Source: Porodaedalea pini (taxonomy: Eukaryota; Basidiomycota; Agaricomycetes; Hymenochaetales; Hymenochaetaceae). Taken from it: a DNA stretch of 64,000 bases. Made by a program: the position numbers and the translations under genes. Of this stretch, positions 25,868 to 37,000 are shown in pieces; the stretch's first letter is position 1, and each line of letters opens with the position of its first letter. Under the pieces are notes generated by a model. It worked only from the letters and a program-made list of their open reading frames with translations. It was not told the origin of the DNA and searched no databases. The stretch lies in contig NBAY01000008.1 in assembly GCA_002794775.1 (NCBI GenBank), positions 434,001 to 498,000 of the forward strand, in the 5' to 3' direction.

Positions 25868-26989
25868 GCTCGGGAAAAGTAAGCTACAGATAGTAGACCC
25901 AGCTACGGAGAATGGAAATGAAGATGGTGGTCGAGGGAGGAAGCGTGGCACGTATATGTGCGGCGCTGAGCATGAGGCTTCATGGAGGTTAGAGATAGAT
26001 CTACGCGTTATCTGCGTGGCACGGGACGCGCAAGTGCTCTCAGTCATAGACCACGCAAGCTCTTCATCTCACTTCCATTAGATCTGGCGATACAATCTGT
26101 TAATCATATTCATTCAAGGTGAATTGTTATCCACTAAGCCTGCCTTCTGGGGAGCCTCCGCGTCTCAGAGCACTTATTAGTAACGTAGCTGCGCTCCTTG
26201 TACGGTCGATGGGTATTAATGATCTCTACTACGTCGGTAACGCCGTGGTACTGTAGTTCTTTATACCAGAGTTATCATCTACAAGCTCATTTCCGTCTCG
26301 AGGATGCTTGAAGACAGCGCGGGCAGTTGTCCGAAAAGAAGTATCTTATTGGCGAGAGGCTAACTTTTCAACTAACTCAATGCAAGCAACTACATTTCTC
26401 GTTGCCCAACAGTCGATTATGTTAACCAGTGGAAGACAAGAAAGGGGAGGGTCAGCAAGTAACTAAGACCACCGTAACCAACTCGAATCTGGTTTTAAAG
26501 CCACCCGGTTCTTTTGAGCCAATTTACGACAACAGAAAAGAGGGACTGTGAGTTTCTTCTCTTGTCTGCGCATGTGTCCTTTGGAAATGGCTTTGGCTAC
26601 ACTACTGCCACTAGTGTATGTATCTTGATAAAGACTCACAATTAGAATTAAGGCCTCAAAATAAATTGAAGGCGATCTCTGTATTTTTGAGTTCCATGTA
26701 AGTCAATTGGGAAGACCGTTTGGCTTTATACGTATACTGTAGAACTATTCTGACCTGACTCAAGAGGCAGAAAGTGTCTTAGAGGCACACGCATGCAAAC
26801 ATGTGTTCGTGAGCGGAAGCGGCAGGGAAATGCGCGCCCAGGTCGATCGGTGAGAGCAGTACAGAAGCACGGCCAATCCAACGCCTGAAGCCACTCTGTC
26901 AAATCCACTCTAGGGTGCAAGAAAAAAGCCTTGAACAGGCTGAAGGACAAGAAAGGACAAGAAAGGACAAGAAATCTCCCATTGATGCG
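25868..26989. other. Intergenic region with a GGACAAGAAA triplet repeat
   Basis: AT-richer spacer between the UPRT start and the end of HerA-like gene A. I see no supported gene or RNA. Three perfect copies of the 10-bp unit GGACAAGAAA lie at 26945-26974, just beyond the stop of gene A. Confidence 0.5.
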
Positions 26990-28886
26990 CTACACGACCA
27001 TAATGCTCGATCCTCCATCCTGAGTGATACGCTGGCGCATACGGACGGTCAAGTAGCGTCGCCCGTACTGGTCTACATCGCCGCCTCCGGCGTCTGTCCC
27101 CATGCAGAGCCCGGAGGGGGCAAGAACGATAGCTTCGCCGGTCTAAAAAAATGAGGTCGTTTAGTTGCGGATGCTGTTGTGAACGATACGATGACGGACC
27201 TGAAGCTTGACGATCCGATCAAAAGCGTCTGATGATGACAGGTCGGCGGACACATGCTTTATGATGTGCTCGTACCAGGATGGCGACGAAAACCGATGCA
27301 TTATTGCAACCGTGCATAAGTCGATAAGTACCGGTGGGACAACGGTTGGCTCTGAAGAGTCTTTTCAGTGCATGATCAGAAGAGTTTTAGAGGATTCTAT
27401 GCGCACCCTGTGTACTTATAATGACACGCATCCCCTTGTGCCGCTGTTCACGGATGAGGGTCAGGAGCGCCTTCGTAAGCCCCGTTGTGCCATTCTTGGA
27501 AGCCAAATACTATGAAATGAAGTTAGAACAAAGAACATTAGGCAGGTTCCAAATCGGATTCACGGACTTTGTGAGCTTCATCAACTACCAACACCTTGCC
27601 TGTATGAACCTTCGCTCGGACAAAGAGCCTCGTGATGACCTCAAAGATTCCACACGCAGATGCTGGATCAATGAAAGGATCTGAAAGATCCACGATGGTT
27701 AGTTGACCGGCGGCGAAACGCGTCGTCTGCGTGTCTCTGTTCTTCTTCTTAGACATGAAAGATTCTAAAAGTGCCATCCGCTGCTCTAAGCCAGCGCGTT
27801 GGGCGGGGTTGAAAGTCTGTCGCTTCTCTTCAAGGATATCCTTGAAGGCCCTGTACGAGTAGCGTTCCCCAAGTTCGCGTAGAATAGACTAATAAGGGAT
27901 ATCAGCACGAGTTCTACTAGCAAGAATACCTAGATGTACCAGTATAATCTGAATATATAATGGTGCGCCGTCAGATCCTCCTACCGCCATCATTGAAAGA
28001 AAGGCCTGGGCGTCCAGCTCGTCCTCCGTGAAGTACAGAGGATTCACTCGAACTTTGGGGCCGAGATGCCCATAGACTGTCGTCATTGTGTGCAACGACG
28101 AAGGCGAGACGTAGATCTCAATCCGGGGCACTTTCGAAGAAAGATTCTTAGGCAAACCAATCCACGCGGTTTCATTCGGATTTGAATTCGTGCCGCCGTC
28201 ACTCATGTGGAGGACGAGGCCGCTTAACGATTTGGACAGTGTGCCGATACGGGCGTCGTCCTCTATAAACATGTTTTCAAGGACGCAGGCAACCGTATGC
28301 GACTTCCCGCTTCCCTGTACACCACAGACCAGCGCAGACAGAGGCGCATTCTACGAAATGTCAGGAATGAAGCTTACGAAGAAAGGCGGCAGCGTACTGT
28401 GTTTATGTAAAGCCGATCATCATCAGGCGAACTGCTGCATTCTTTGTCACTAAACGAACAATATAAGGTCCCTCGAAACGCTAAGGTAACTCATTTTATT
28501 CACTCACTGAACGGATAGGATCTGTCCCAATACGCCATACTGAGAACCATTTGCAGTAAGTCCTATAGCCTCGTGTGCTTCGCTGGTTAACAATGGAGCC
28601 GTTAAGTGATCGTGTCGCTCTATTGCAGCACCTCCAAGGCTGGTTTCTAAAGGCTTGAGCAGCTCGGATTCCTTCTGGCGTTTTGTTTCCAATGCTGATT
28701 GTCTCTCATCGGGAAGTGACGCCTCATCGGAAATTGAGTTGCTGCCAGATGGCTAAGGGAGGATATTCGCTATATAAGTCACTAAAGTTGACAGAAACAA
28801 GTCAGACGTACTGGAGAAGATACAGGAGTCAATGGCTCGCGATCCCACATCAACGATCCCATATCACACGTTATTGAGGCAGTCAT
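26990..28886 (-). CDS. HerA-like P-loop ATPase, paralogue A
   Basis: Predicted hexameric HerA/FtsK-type ATPase of unknown fungal role. Likely start ATG 28886 (MTASITCDMGSLMWDRE); TAG at 26990-26992. Joined exons contain GSQYGVLGQILSVQ, Walker A in NAPLSALVCGVQGSGKSHTV, LSGLVLHMSDGG, VRVNPLYFTEDELDAQAFL, RELGERYSYRAFKDILEEKR, TIVDLSDPFIDPASACGIFE, Walker B KVLVVDEAHK, then LTKALLTLIREQRHKGMRV, IISTQEPTVVPPVLIDLCTV, HRFSSPSWYEHIIKH and the end ITQDGGSSIMVV. The DEAH box, the sensor-like STQ and the conserved HR are the usual HerA/DUF87 features. No frameshift or stop interrupts it. A further protein-like reading (28890-29093, containing GLLRRTRGITGVFRYDTFDY) lies just upstream and may be a 5' exon; an in-frame TAA separates it from the ATG unless spliced. 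Closely related to the gene at 38126-40140. Confidence 0.82.
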
Positions 28887-29508
28887 AGTTTACGATCCTA
28901 GAGACGATGTCAGACAGCACAGTTGAGGAGAGACCTGCGTCCGGGGCGAGGCAAGAGCTTGATATATATCATAATCAAAGGTGTCGTAACGGAAGACTCC
29001 CGTAATGCCGCGAGTACGACGAAGCAGCCCTTGAACAGCGTGTAGATCCGTGAGGCGCGTATCGTGCTGCGATCCATGTACAGACTTAGACATACTCGTA
29101 CTTCTGGCTATCAGATGAAGCATCCAGAGCTCCTGTAAGGCAAAAGATATAGAAACAGGCGCTCGTGTAATTGTAGAAGCGCAGTTAAGCGCTCAAGCTG
29201 GAAGATCCAAATGCCAGGGGGCTACGTGAGAGTTTTCCGAGTCATGTTATGCGAGGTCAATCTGATAGTCACAGTAGAACATAACAGATAGCGATGAGTG
29301 TCTTGGAAACAATTAATATTGTCGTTAGATAACTCGTTAATATTCATTGCGGTTGAATTGCAGGTTACTCGTCACGCGATCAAAACACGTGCAGTCGCGC
29401 CGCCTCCCATGCGGCAAGTACGACGATCATTTTGCGGATCGACTTTAGGACCCTCTCTAACATTGTAACAAGACTTCTACAAACGCGTCTCACTTCTGTG
29501 CTCCCGGC
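28887..29508. other. Divergent promoter region of HerA-like A and RRP8
   Basis: It contains a protein-like minus-strand reading (28890-29093) that may be an alternative first exon of gene A. An AT-rich tract follows, and a CACGTG E-box lies near 29386-29391, about 120 bp before the RRP8 start. Confidence 0.5.
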
Positions 29509-31088
29509 ATGGCACTCTTTGATATTCCAGGATGGAGCATGCCCGCGGATGTCAAGCCAACCTCAGATGGAGACTCGCGGAAACGGAAGCGCGCAGCTGG
29601 AGAGGATTCATCCTTCAAATTGCGGACCGCGGAGGTCAACATGGAGAAGCTCATGAAGAAATTGACCAATGAGGAAGGCGTCTCTAAAGAAAAGAAAAGG
29701 AACAAGGTGAAGCGAGACGGCAGGAAGGATAGACGAAAATCAATGGAGGTGGAGGGCGCAGAAGGGCACGGCGGACACGATGTGACCAAAGAACATATAT
29801 ATGTACCGACTCCGAAAACTAAACGTGGAAAGCCGAAGAAGAGGGCGAAGAGAGATCGAGATGTGAATTCTTCTGCCCCTGATGCACTAGAGGACGCATG
29901 GGAATCTTCAAATCCCGAGCAGGTTCATTTAGGGAGTGATAAGGCTGCGAAACCCACGGGGAAGAAGGGTAAGAAAAAGGAGGCTCGCAACACCGATGAT
30001 ATCCCAGAGAATGCGACGAAGTCCGTCCAGGAGGGCGCTGCTGATGTTCATCTGACAAGCCTGCAATCGAAGATGAAGCAGAGCCTTGACGGAGCAAGAT
30101 TCAGGTGAGTACTTACAGTGCTACACAATCGATCCCATAGACCCATGCCCTGATTGATGGTCCTGTTGTGTGTTTTCTATCTTCGTCTCATTCTGCTTCA
30201 TTCATTCTTATGAAGGTGGATCAATGAAACACTTTACAAATCAAATAGCAAGGATGCAGAGCGCTTGATGCACGAGGACCTACAGGTGTTCGGAGAGGTT
30301 CGTGGCAATCTTCGTTTGTATCGCTGGATTCCTTACACGTGTATGCTCTGCTTTTTACATACAGTACCACGCAGGCTTCAGACACCAGGTCACCTCATGG
30401 CCGTCCAACCCCGTTGACCATTTCATTGAGACGTTATCTGCATATCCAGGACGCTCTGTGATAGTCGATCTAGGCTGCGGCGACGCGGCGCTTGCTCAGA
30501 ATCTTGTGCCAAAAGGCTATACCGTACTATCGTATGACTTCATCGCGGCAAACTCGTTCATTGTCGCTGCGGATATCTGCGGAAAGCTTCCGATTCCAGG
30601 TTCTGAAGCTGGAGAAGAAGGCCAGGTCGTGGACGTCGTGGTCTGCTCCTTAAGTCTCATGAGCACGAACTGGCTCAATTGCATCCGCGAGGCGCGCCGC
30701 GTTTTGAAAAAGGGGTACGCCCAGGCTCCTTAAATCCTATCTCTGACGTATCTGCTAAACCGTATTCTCGTTAATCTTCAAGGGGGGAACTCAAGATCGC
30801 GGAAGTTGCCAGTCGATTCACGAACGTCGACAAGTTTACGTCCGTGATCTGTTCAGTGGGCTTCCGCCTTGTGTCGAAGGTGAGTAAAATGCGGCTTTTC
30901 GCGAGCCTAGAACCTGTCTTCGGGCGTTGACTAGTATACGCAATTTCGTGCAGGATGAGCGCAATAGCCATTTTACCCTATTCGACTTCAAGAAGACCGA
31001 AGGTTTAAAGAACCCAGACGATAGGGTCTGGCAAAAGATTTTATCTCGTGGAGATGTTCTACAGCCCTGCGAATACAAACGGAGATGA
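29509..31088 (+). CDS. RRP8: 25S rRNA adenine-N1 methyltransferase RRP8
   Basis: Nucleolar SAM-dependent enzyme that makes m1A in 25S rRNA (A645 in yeast). ATG 29509 (MALFDIPGWSMPADVKP), TGA 31086-31088, four introns. The first about 200 residues are a Lys/Arg-rich nucleolar tail (KEKKRNKVKRDGRKDRRKS, KTKRGKPKKRAKRDRD). The catalytic part begins LQSKMKQSLDGARFRWINE (split by an intron) and LYKSNSKDAERLMHED, and continues YHAGFRHQVTSWPSNPVDH, motif I VIVDLGCGDAALAQNL, SYDFIAANSFIVAADI, VVCSLSLMSTNWLNCIREA, RVLKKGGELKIAEVASRF, and ends CEYKRR. The L..M...L.G..FR.INE entry motif and the DLGCGDA motif are diagnostic. Intact. Confidence 0.96.
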
Positions 31089-31752
31089 TGAACCGATGTT
31101 ATTTTCATTTACGCGTAGCATGCAAATACATATGGATATCATTAAAACAAGAAATGTATATTTATGTGACACTATATGTGAACTCGTTCCGGCTTCGTGC
31201 AAACTCCGACGTCAACCTTCTTCCTCTGGTTGGAAGCTTGAAATACTTCTAGCCCAAGGGAAAAAAAGTCAGGCCTTTGACGCTTCATATTGTCTTTTAC
31301 CAGAGCCTCTTTAATCTGAACTCTCTTCTAGATACGGGTCTGTCCACGGCTTTAGATTTCACGGCCTGCAATACAACTTGAATTCGGACGTTACTACTGA
31401 GTACCAGGGTGCTTCGGGATGACATTTTAGACTGTGGAGTTCCCAAGGTTCCTTGACTATCAGTGTATCAGTCCGTGAAGGTCTGGGTGAAATGTGAATA
31501 TGGAGGCTGATGGTAAGACGTCAGCTTACGATGAGAAGGATTAATGACTGGAGACCTTCGGTCTTGCGACGCTGTAACCGTGTAGCCTGAGGGTGGCCAT
31601 GTAGAGCTCGTGATAGCTTCGTTTCACACAACATCATTGCTTCGTCAGCACTAGTACTGCAGTCGTCCAAATTCAAAATACAATACATTGATATCGTCGA
31701 CTTCGTATCTCCCGACGTGCTATGGTCGATGTCGAGCGTTGGGTTGGACACA
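31089..31752. other. Spacer downstream of RRP8, former promoter region of HerA-like B
   Basis: No gene seen. Before LINE 1 inserted, this DNA joined directly to base 38060, so it was probably the promoter of HerA-like gene B, which is now 6.3 kb away. Confidence 0.5.
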
Positions 31753-31763
31753 CAAGCAAGCAC
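31753..31763. repeat. LINE 1 left target-site duplication
   Basis: CAAGCAAGCAC, repeated exactly at 38049-38059 on the other side of the element. Confidence 0.92.
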
Positions 31764-31838
31764 TTCTTGACTTCTTACTTCCATCACTTCGATCGTGGGA
31801 AATCTCGTAGTCAAAGCAATCTCTCTCATCTCTGCGCT

Positions 31839-34073
31839 ATGGACAACAAGTTGTTGACCAAAGCAAAAGCCTCTCTGCATAAGACAAAGTCTTATCGTTC
31901 CCTTGTCAATCCCAAGGACCCCACCAAGTGTGAGGAGTGTAAACAGGATCTCCCCTATCACAGTCGCCAGTGTGTTAGCGGAACAGCCAAATTATGTGTC
32001 ATTTGTGGTCGCGACAAGACCTACAACCACAACGACAGCGTATGCGCCACCGTACAGTCGAACCGTGCTACTTGGTCTCCCGATGTCGAGGCGGACGAAC
32101 ATGCTGCCAAACTTCGCAAACAAGGGGATCTCCCCCCGACCCCGGACATCGAATCACAGAACACACTTAAACGCTCGAACTCAGAAGAGGAACACCGGTC
32201 CATCCCACCCCCTGCCCGAATCGACGACGACGCCATGGACGACGATTTGTACATCCCGGACGAACACACCAGCCAGGCCCCACAAGTTGACAACGTTATG
32301 CTCGATATCGATGAAGCCGATAATCCGGACATCGCCGAGAAGATCAACCTTTCGTTTGCGAGCCTTACCAAGGAAACAATCGAAACCATTAACACGCTTA
32401 TTTCTCAACCGACGTGGTCATCTGACACGCCCTGGTTCGATGATCCGAACCGTGCCGGGTCCATCCTCGCTAACATCGGGTCCAACCTGGTATCCTGGAT
32501 CAACAAGTCAAATGCTCTCGACGACGAGACAAACCTTACCAACTCAGCCAACGATGGCCTGCAGGCCTTCCACTCAACCTACCGCATCCATTCCCCTTCA
32601 TTTAAGCATGTGTTTGAAAACATCTATGTTAACAGTCAGACCATCCGTGATCAGGAAATCACCGACACCATGCACGCTATGTCTCGCTCTATTCATCATC
32701 TTTCTGCGGTCGTATCCTCCATATCGGAGAAAACTAACATTATCGAAAAACAACTTTCAGATGGCTCCGTTCCCCCTGCTCGCCCGACCATAAATACTAA
32801 CGCTAACCCCGATAAACAACAGAAAATTCTCCAAGACCCCCTTCGAGCTCGCTTTGTTCACGACCCCAGGTTCCCTCCACCAGCTCCTATCACTAAACAG
32901 CGCGTCCCAACTCCTAAGAACGGTAAAACCGAGTACGCTGCTGCCGTCGCCAAAACCCGAGTCCCAGGCTCCGGTTTTCTAATGACTTCAGAGGGTATAA
33001 TCATCGCCCCTGATGGTTACGCCCATTCCGAACATAACGCACCTCGTGGTTCACAGACCAAAGTTTACTATCCCCCTATCACATCGGTTGGTACCGATCC
33101 GGAGGGCTTCACTACAGTTTCTTACGCGAAAGCAGCACAAAAGAAACCTAAGACTACCCCTACCAAGGTAGTTCGGATAACTGAACAGAACCCCCTAGGG
33201 GAAGTCTCTACAGTCCCCATCAACCGGTCTAACGGATCGGTCAACACCCGCGTCCGTAACGTTCGGCGAATCTTCTTTTCACTCCCGGGTGACTTAGCGG
33301 TTCGCCCGTCCCCCCTATCCGTTAAGAATGCAGTCCGCGCAGGCCTCAAGGGCAACCCGCTTTTTAAGCATCTCGTTATACTGAATGTTGAATACACTTC
33401 CAACAGCAACCTTTTAATCGCGTTCACCAACATTCATTCCGACTTCGATTCACAGCATAGCACACTCGTTTCCCAACTCAATCGCATAATCAACATTTCC
33501 GGGGCTAAGGCGTTCACTCCGTCACCCCAGTTCAAGATGGTCATCCCAGGGGTTCCGGTATACGACAAAGATACTAACCTCATCTATTCAGAAAAGGATT
33601 TGGTCGACGAGATCTCTTCCCTACCTCAATTTGAAGGACAGGAGTTCATGTTCCCACCTCGGTTCATGTCCTCTATCGAGCGCCTCAACCAGCGCGATTA
33701 CTGCAATGTCTCAGTTGTCCTCAAAGACGACTCTCGCTTATGTTTTGACCACTTTTTCTTACATAACAACAGATCAGTTCCCGTGTTTGGCGTCATCCGC
33801 CGACTCGAGGAAATGAAGTCTCGCCCCACCATTAACCAATGCGATAATTGTCATCGCTTGGGGCACTCCGCCTCCAAATGCCGATCCGTTGCCCGCTGTG
33901 CGGTCTGCTCCGAACCTCACCGTACCGCTGTACACGTTGCCAAATGCGCACCGTGCACAGCTTCCAACAACCTTCAGTGCGACCACTTTGCCCTGTGCAT
34001 TAACTGCCAGGGCAACCACAGTGCCAGGTCATCAGAGTGTCCAGCTCGCCGCAACTATCGCTCTCCTTTCTAA
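31839..34073 (+). CDS. LINE 1 ORF1: zinc-knuckle nucleic-acid-binding protein
   Basis: RNA-binding (Gag-like) protein of the LINE, 744 residues from ATG 31839 (MDNKLLTKAKASLHKTKSYR). I chose this ATG because the copy-2 ORF starts at the same place and upstream sequence diverges. At residues about 32-75 lie two tandem CCHC-like clusters, CEECKQDLPYHSRQC and CVICGRDKTYNHNDSVC. The middle is acidic/Pro-rich with a helical stretch (SPSFKHVFENIYVNSQTIRD). Near the C-terminus three more knuckles occur: CDNCHRLGHSASKC, CAVCSEPHRTAVHVAKC and CINCQGNHSARSSEC. The stop TAA (34071-34073) precedes ORF2 by only 5 nt. Intact. Confidence 0.92.
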   Translation: MDNKLLTKAKASLHKTKSYRSLVNPKDPTKCEECKQDLPYHSRQCVSGTAKLCVICGRDKTYNHNDSVCATVQSNRATWSPDVEADEHAAKLRKQGDLPPTPDIESQNTLKRSNSEEEHRSIPPPARIDDDAMDDDLYIPDEHTSQAPQVDNVMLDIDEADNPDIAEKINLSFASLTKETIETINTLISQPTWSSDTPWFDDPNRAGSILANIGSNLVSWINKSNALDDETNLTNSANDGLQAFHSTYRIHSPSFKHVFENIYVNSQTIRDQEITDTMHAMSRSIHHLSAVVSSISEKTNIIEKQLSDGSVPPARPTINTNANPDKQQKILQDPLRARFVHDPRFPPPAPITKQRVPTPKNGKTEYAAAVAKTRVPGSGFLMTSEGIIIAPDGYAHSEHNAPRGSQTKVYYPPITSVGTDPEGFTTVSYAKAAQKKPKTTPTKVVRITEQNPLGEVSTVPINRSNGSVNTRVRNVRRIFFSLPGDLAVRPSPLSVKNAVRAGLKGNPLFKHLVILNVEYTSNSNLLIAFTNIHSDFDSQHSTLVSQLNRIINISGAKAFTPSPQFKMVIPGVPVYDKDTNLIYSEKDLVDEISSLPQFEGQEFMFPPRFMSSIERLNQRDYCNVSVVLKDDSRLCFDHFFLHNNRSVPVFGVIRRLEEMKSRPTINQCDNCHRLGHSASKCRSVARCAVCSEPHRTAVHVAKCAPCTASNNLQCDHFALCINCQGNHSARSSECPARRNYRSPF

Positions 34074-34078
34074 TTCTT

Positions 34079-37000
34079 ATGACTGAAACAATTTCTGTCT
34101 TTTCTCTAAACATCCGGAATTCAGAACCCACCTTCGACTATCTTTTACGCGCCTTCTCTTCCACTCATGTCGCACCTGATATCATCTGTTTTCAGGAAAT
34201 ACCCGTCATAACTGCAATTATCCCTTCGAAATCCTCTTCTACCGGATCACACGGGTTTTATATTCGCAACTCCGCCCCTTATACTGCCTTCTATCCTTCT
34301 TCATCTTCTAAACCGCGATGCTGCACGCTTGTACATCCTCGCATCCTTCATCGCGTCTCGTTATTTGCCTCTAATAATTCATCACCCAATCTTACGGTCA
34401 TCTCCATTTCGCGGGATGATCTAACTCCTCTTTTACTTTGGAACGTCTACAGTTCCCCAGCTTTACACGAGTTCGAAAACCCCTTTCCTTCATTAGACAT
34501 CCCTTCCAATATCTTCACCGGGGATTTCAACCGTCATTCGTCCATCTGGTCCTTTACAGATCAGTCTCATTATTTTTCACGTTCAGACGCTTTTGTCGAC
34601 TGGATCAACGACAATGACCTTTCAGTTTGCAACCCCCCTAACCAGCATACTTACTTCAATCGTTCGTCTGGCACCAAGACTGTTCTTGACTTAGTTATCG
34701 CTTCCGATGATTTCGCACCATTCCTTTTAAACCATGTCATCATATCTGACCCTTCGTTAGACATTCTTTCTGACCACCTCCCCATTCGTTTCTCTTTCGA
34801 CATTAACTTTTTGGCTTCACCCATTAAAAATCCCCTTCGTTCCATTCGTTCCAACGACTTACCCTCCTTTATTGGGGAATTTTGTGATTCTCAAAAATTT
34901 TCCTTCTCGCTGGAAGGGATCGATTCCACTAAGGCTCTGGACGACCTCCTCTTCTCCTTTAGCGACTCCCTTTCCAACTTCGCAACCTTTTTTCTTCACA
35001 AACGAAAACCCCGCTCGTATTTCGGCCCCAACAATTGGTGGTCCGAATCATGTTCCAGACTTTATCGCGACCACTGTCGTAACCCACATCCCGAGTCTAA
35101 AAAACGACTGGATATTGAGATCACACGAGCCAAAAGCGCCTTCTTCGGCTCTCGTCTTCAGAAATCGGACGGCCACTCCATCTGGCGCAATCAATATTTA
35201 GGAACAGCACGCCGACGCACACCCATCGGTGCACTACGCATGAACAACGGGTTATTCACGACTACAGAACACGATAAAGCAGACCTATTTCGCGCGACGT
35301 TTTTTCCGCCTTTAACGTCTTCTCCGGAAACCATCCCTTTGCCGGATCTCCGCGAATTTCGCCCCATTGAAATGGCGGACATACATACCGCCCTTCATGG
35401 TATCGATCACGAAACGAGCCCGGGTAACAACCACATTTCATATAAACACTTGGAACTCTTAATTGAGCATCAAGGACAATTCTTCGTCGACCTCTTTTCT
35501 CTTTGTTTGAAACTTGGGCATTTCCCTTTATCCTTCAAAACATCACTCGTTACCTTCATTCCCAAACCCAAACGCTCTGACTTTTCTGTTCCCAGAGCGT
35601 TCCGGCCCATTACCCTGGTTGACACCATCGGAAAATTATTTGAACGCATTCTTTTTAATTTCCTTCAACCTTTTTTCGAACTTAACAACTTACTTCCAGA
35701 CGCCCAACATGGGTGTCGAAAACATCGCTCGGCCCTTACAGCATGTTACGACCTTCTCTCGACCATTCTTACTACTCCTTTTATTTATGGTGGCGATTAC
35801 GCTACTTATCTTTCTCAGCGACACAGATTTTTTATCACATCCATTCTCACGATTGACATTCAAGGCTTTTTTGATAACATTTCTCATAATCGCCTTCTCA
35901 ACAAACTCATTCTTTCCAATGTCCATCCTAATCTCATTCGCGTCCTTTCGGTTTGGCTCAGAGACCGACCCATTTCGTTTCATTTCAACAATTTCTTTTC
36001 TACACCTTTCATTAAACCTAACCGTGGGGTCCCTCAGGGATCTCCGTTATCACCACTTATTTCAATATTCGCCGCAGCCGATGTCATTATCGCCTACAAC
36101 ACTCGCTTTGGCCCTCATCGTCCTTTACTAGCTTACATGGACGATCACCTTCTCTATGCGCGCTCTCACAGCATGCGAACCAATCTAGTTCGTCTGCGCA
36201 AACAATTTCAATTCCTTTCTCTTCAATTTCAATCCCTTGATTTATCCATTGACCCCAACGCTATCGAACTCCTTCACATACTTCCACATGACAGACTCGC
36301 CATCAAGGCATTCCGTTCCTTTTTATTCGTTTCTCCCCCATCACCCTCGGCGTCATTGTCCTTACACGACGGCCGTACCATCAACCCTTCACGCCACCTT
36401 ACATGGTTGGGCGTTATTTTCTCTTACGATCTTTCTCCAAAGCTCCATTTCGAGGCTCGAGCTAACAAAGCCATTTCCACTCTACACCAGCGCTATTTCC
36501 TTTTTAACCGGTCCAACGGCGCACACCTTCAGTACGCTCGCCTCCTTTATTTTGGTTTAATCCGTTCTGTCGCCATTTATGGCGCGGTTTTGTTCCCAGA
36601 ATCTTCACATCTTTCTATACTTCAAAAAACACAAAACAAATTCTTCGATTCTATCTTCCACAAAAACATCAATCCGTCCATAGCTGAATCCTTTTTGTCT
36701 GTCCCACCGCTTTCCCTGTTTATTCGTGCGTTGTCGCAACGTTTTTTGCTCTCTTATATTTCGCATTCCAAACACGATCCTTCTCCTAATCAATATTTGC
36801 TTTCGTCCCTTCTTCCTGGTGTTTCAATCCCCAAAACCTTTTCCTTCAACACATTCACTCAAATTCATTCACGTCTTATCATGACCCCCATCCCATCACA
36901 TAATCAACGACATAAAGCCATCCGAGATTTCAATTCCTTCTTTTTGCACCCCCCACCTTACCAATATTTCATCTTTACAGACGGTTCTATCGTTCCAGAT

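Noticed and set aside
32021..33433. Several minus-strand ORFs opposite LINE ORF1
   Set aside because: Antisense shadows of ORF1 with Ser-rich composition and no family features.
35514..36131. 205-residue hydrophobic ORF inside LINE 1 (and a similar one at 57398-58126 in LINE 2)
   Set aside because: It is an alternative frame of the reverse-transcriptase region. The true ORF2 frame carries all domain motifs; hydrophobicity comes from the T-rich strand.
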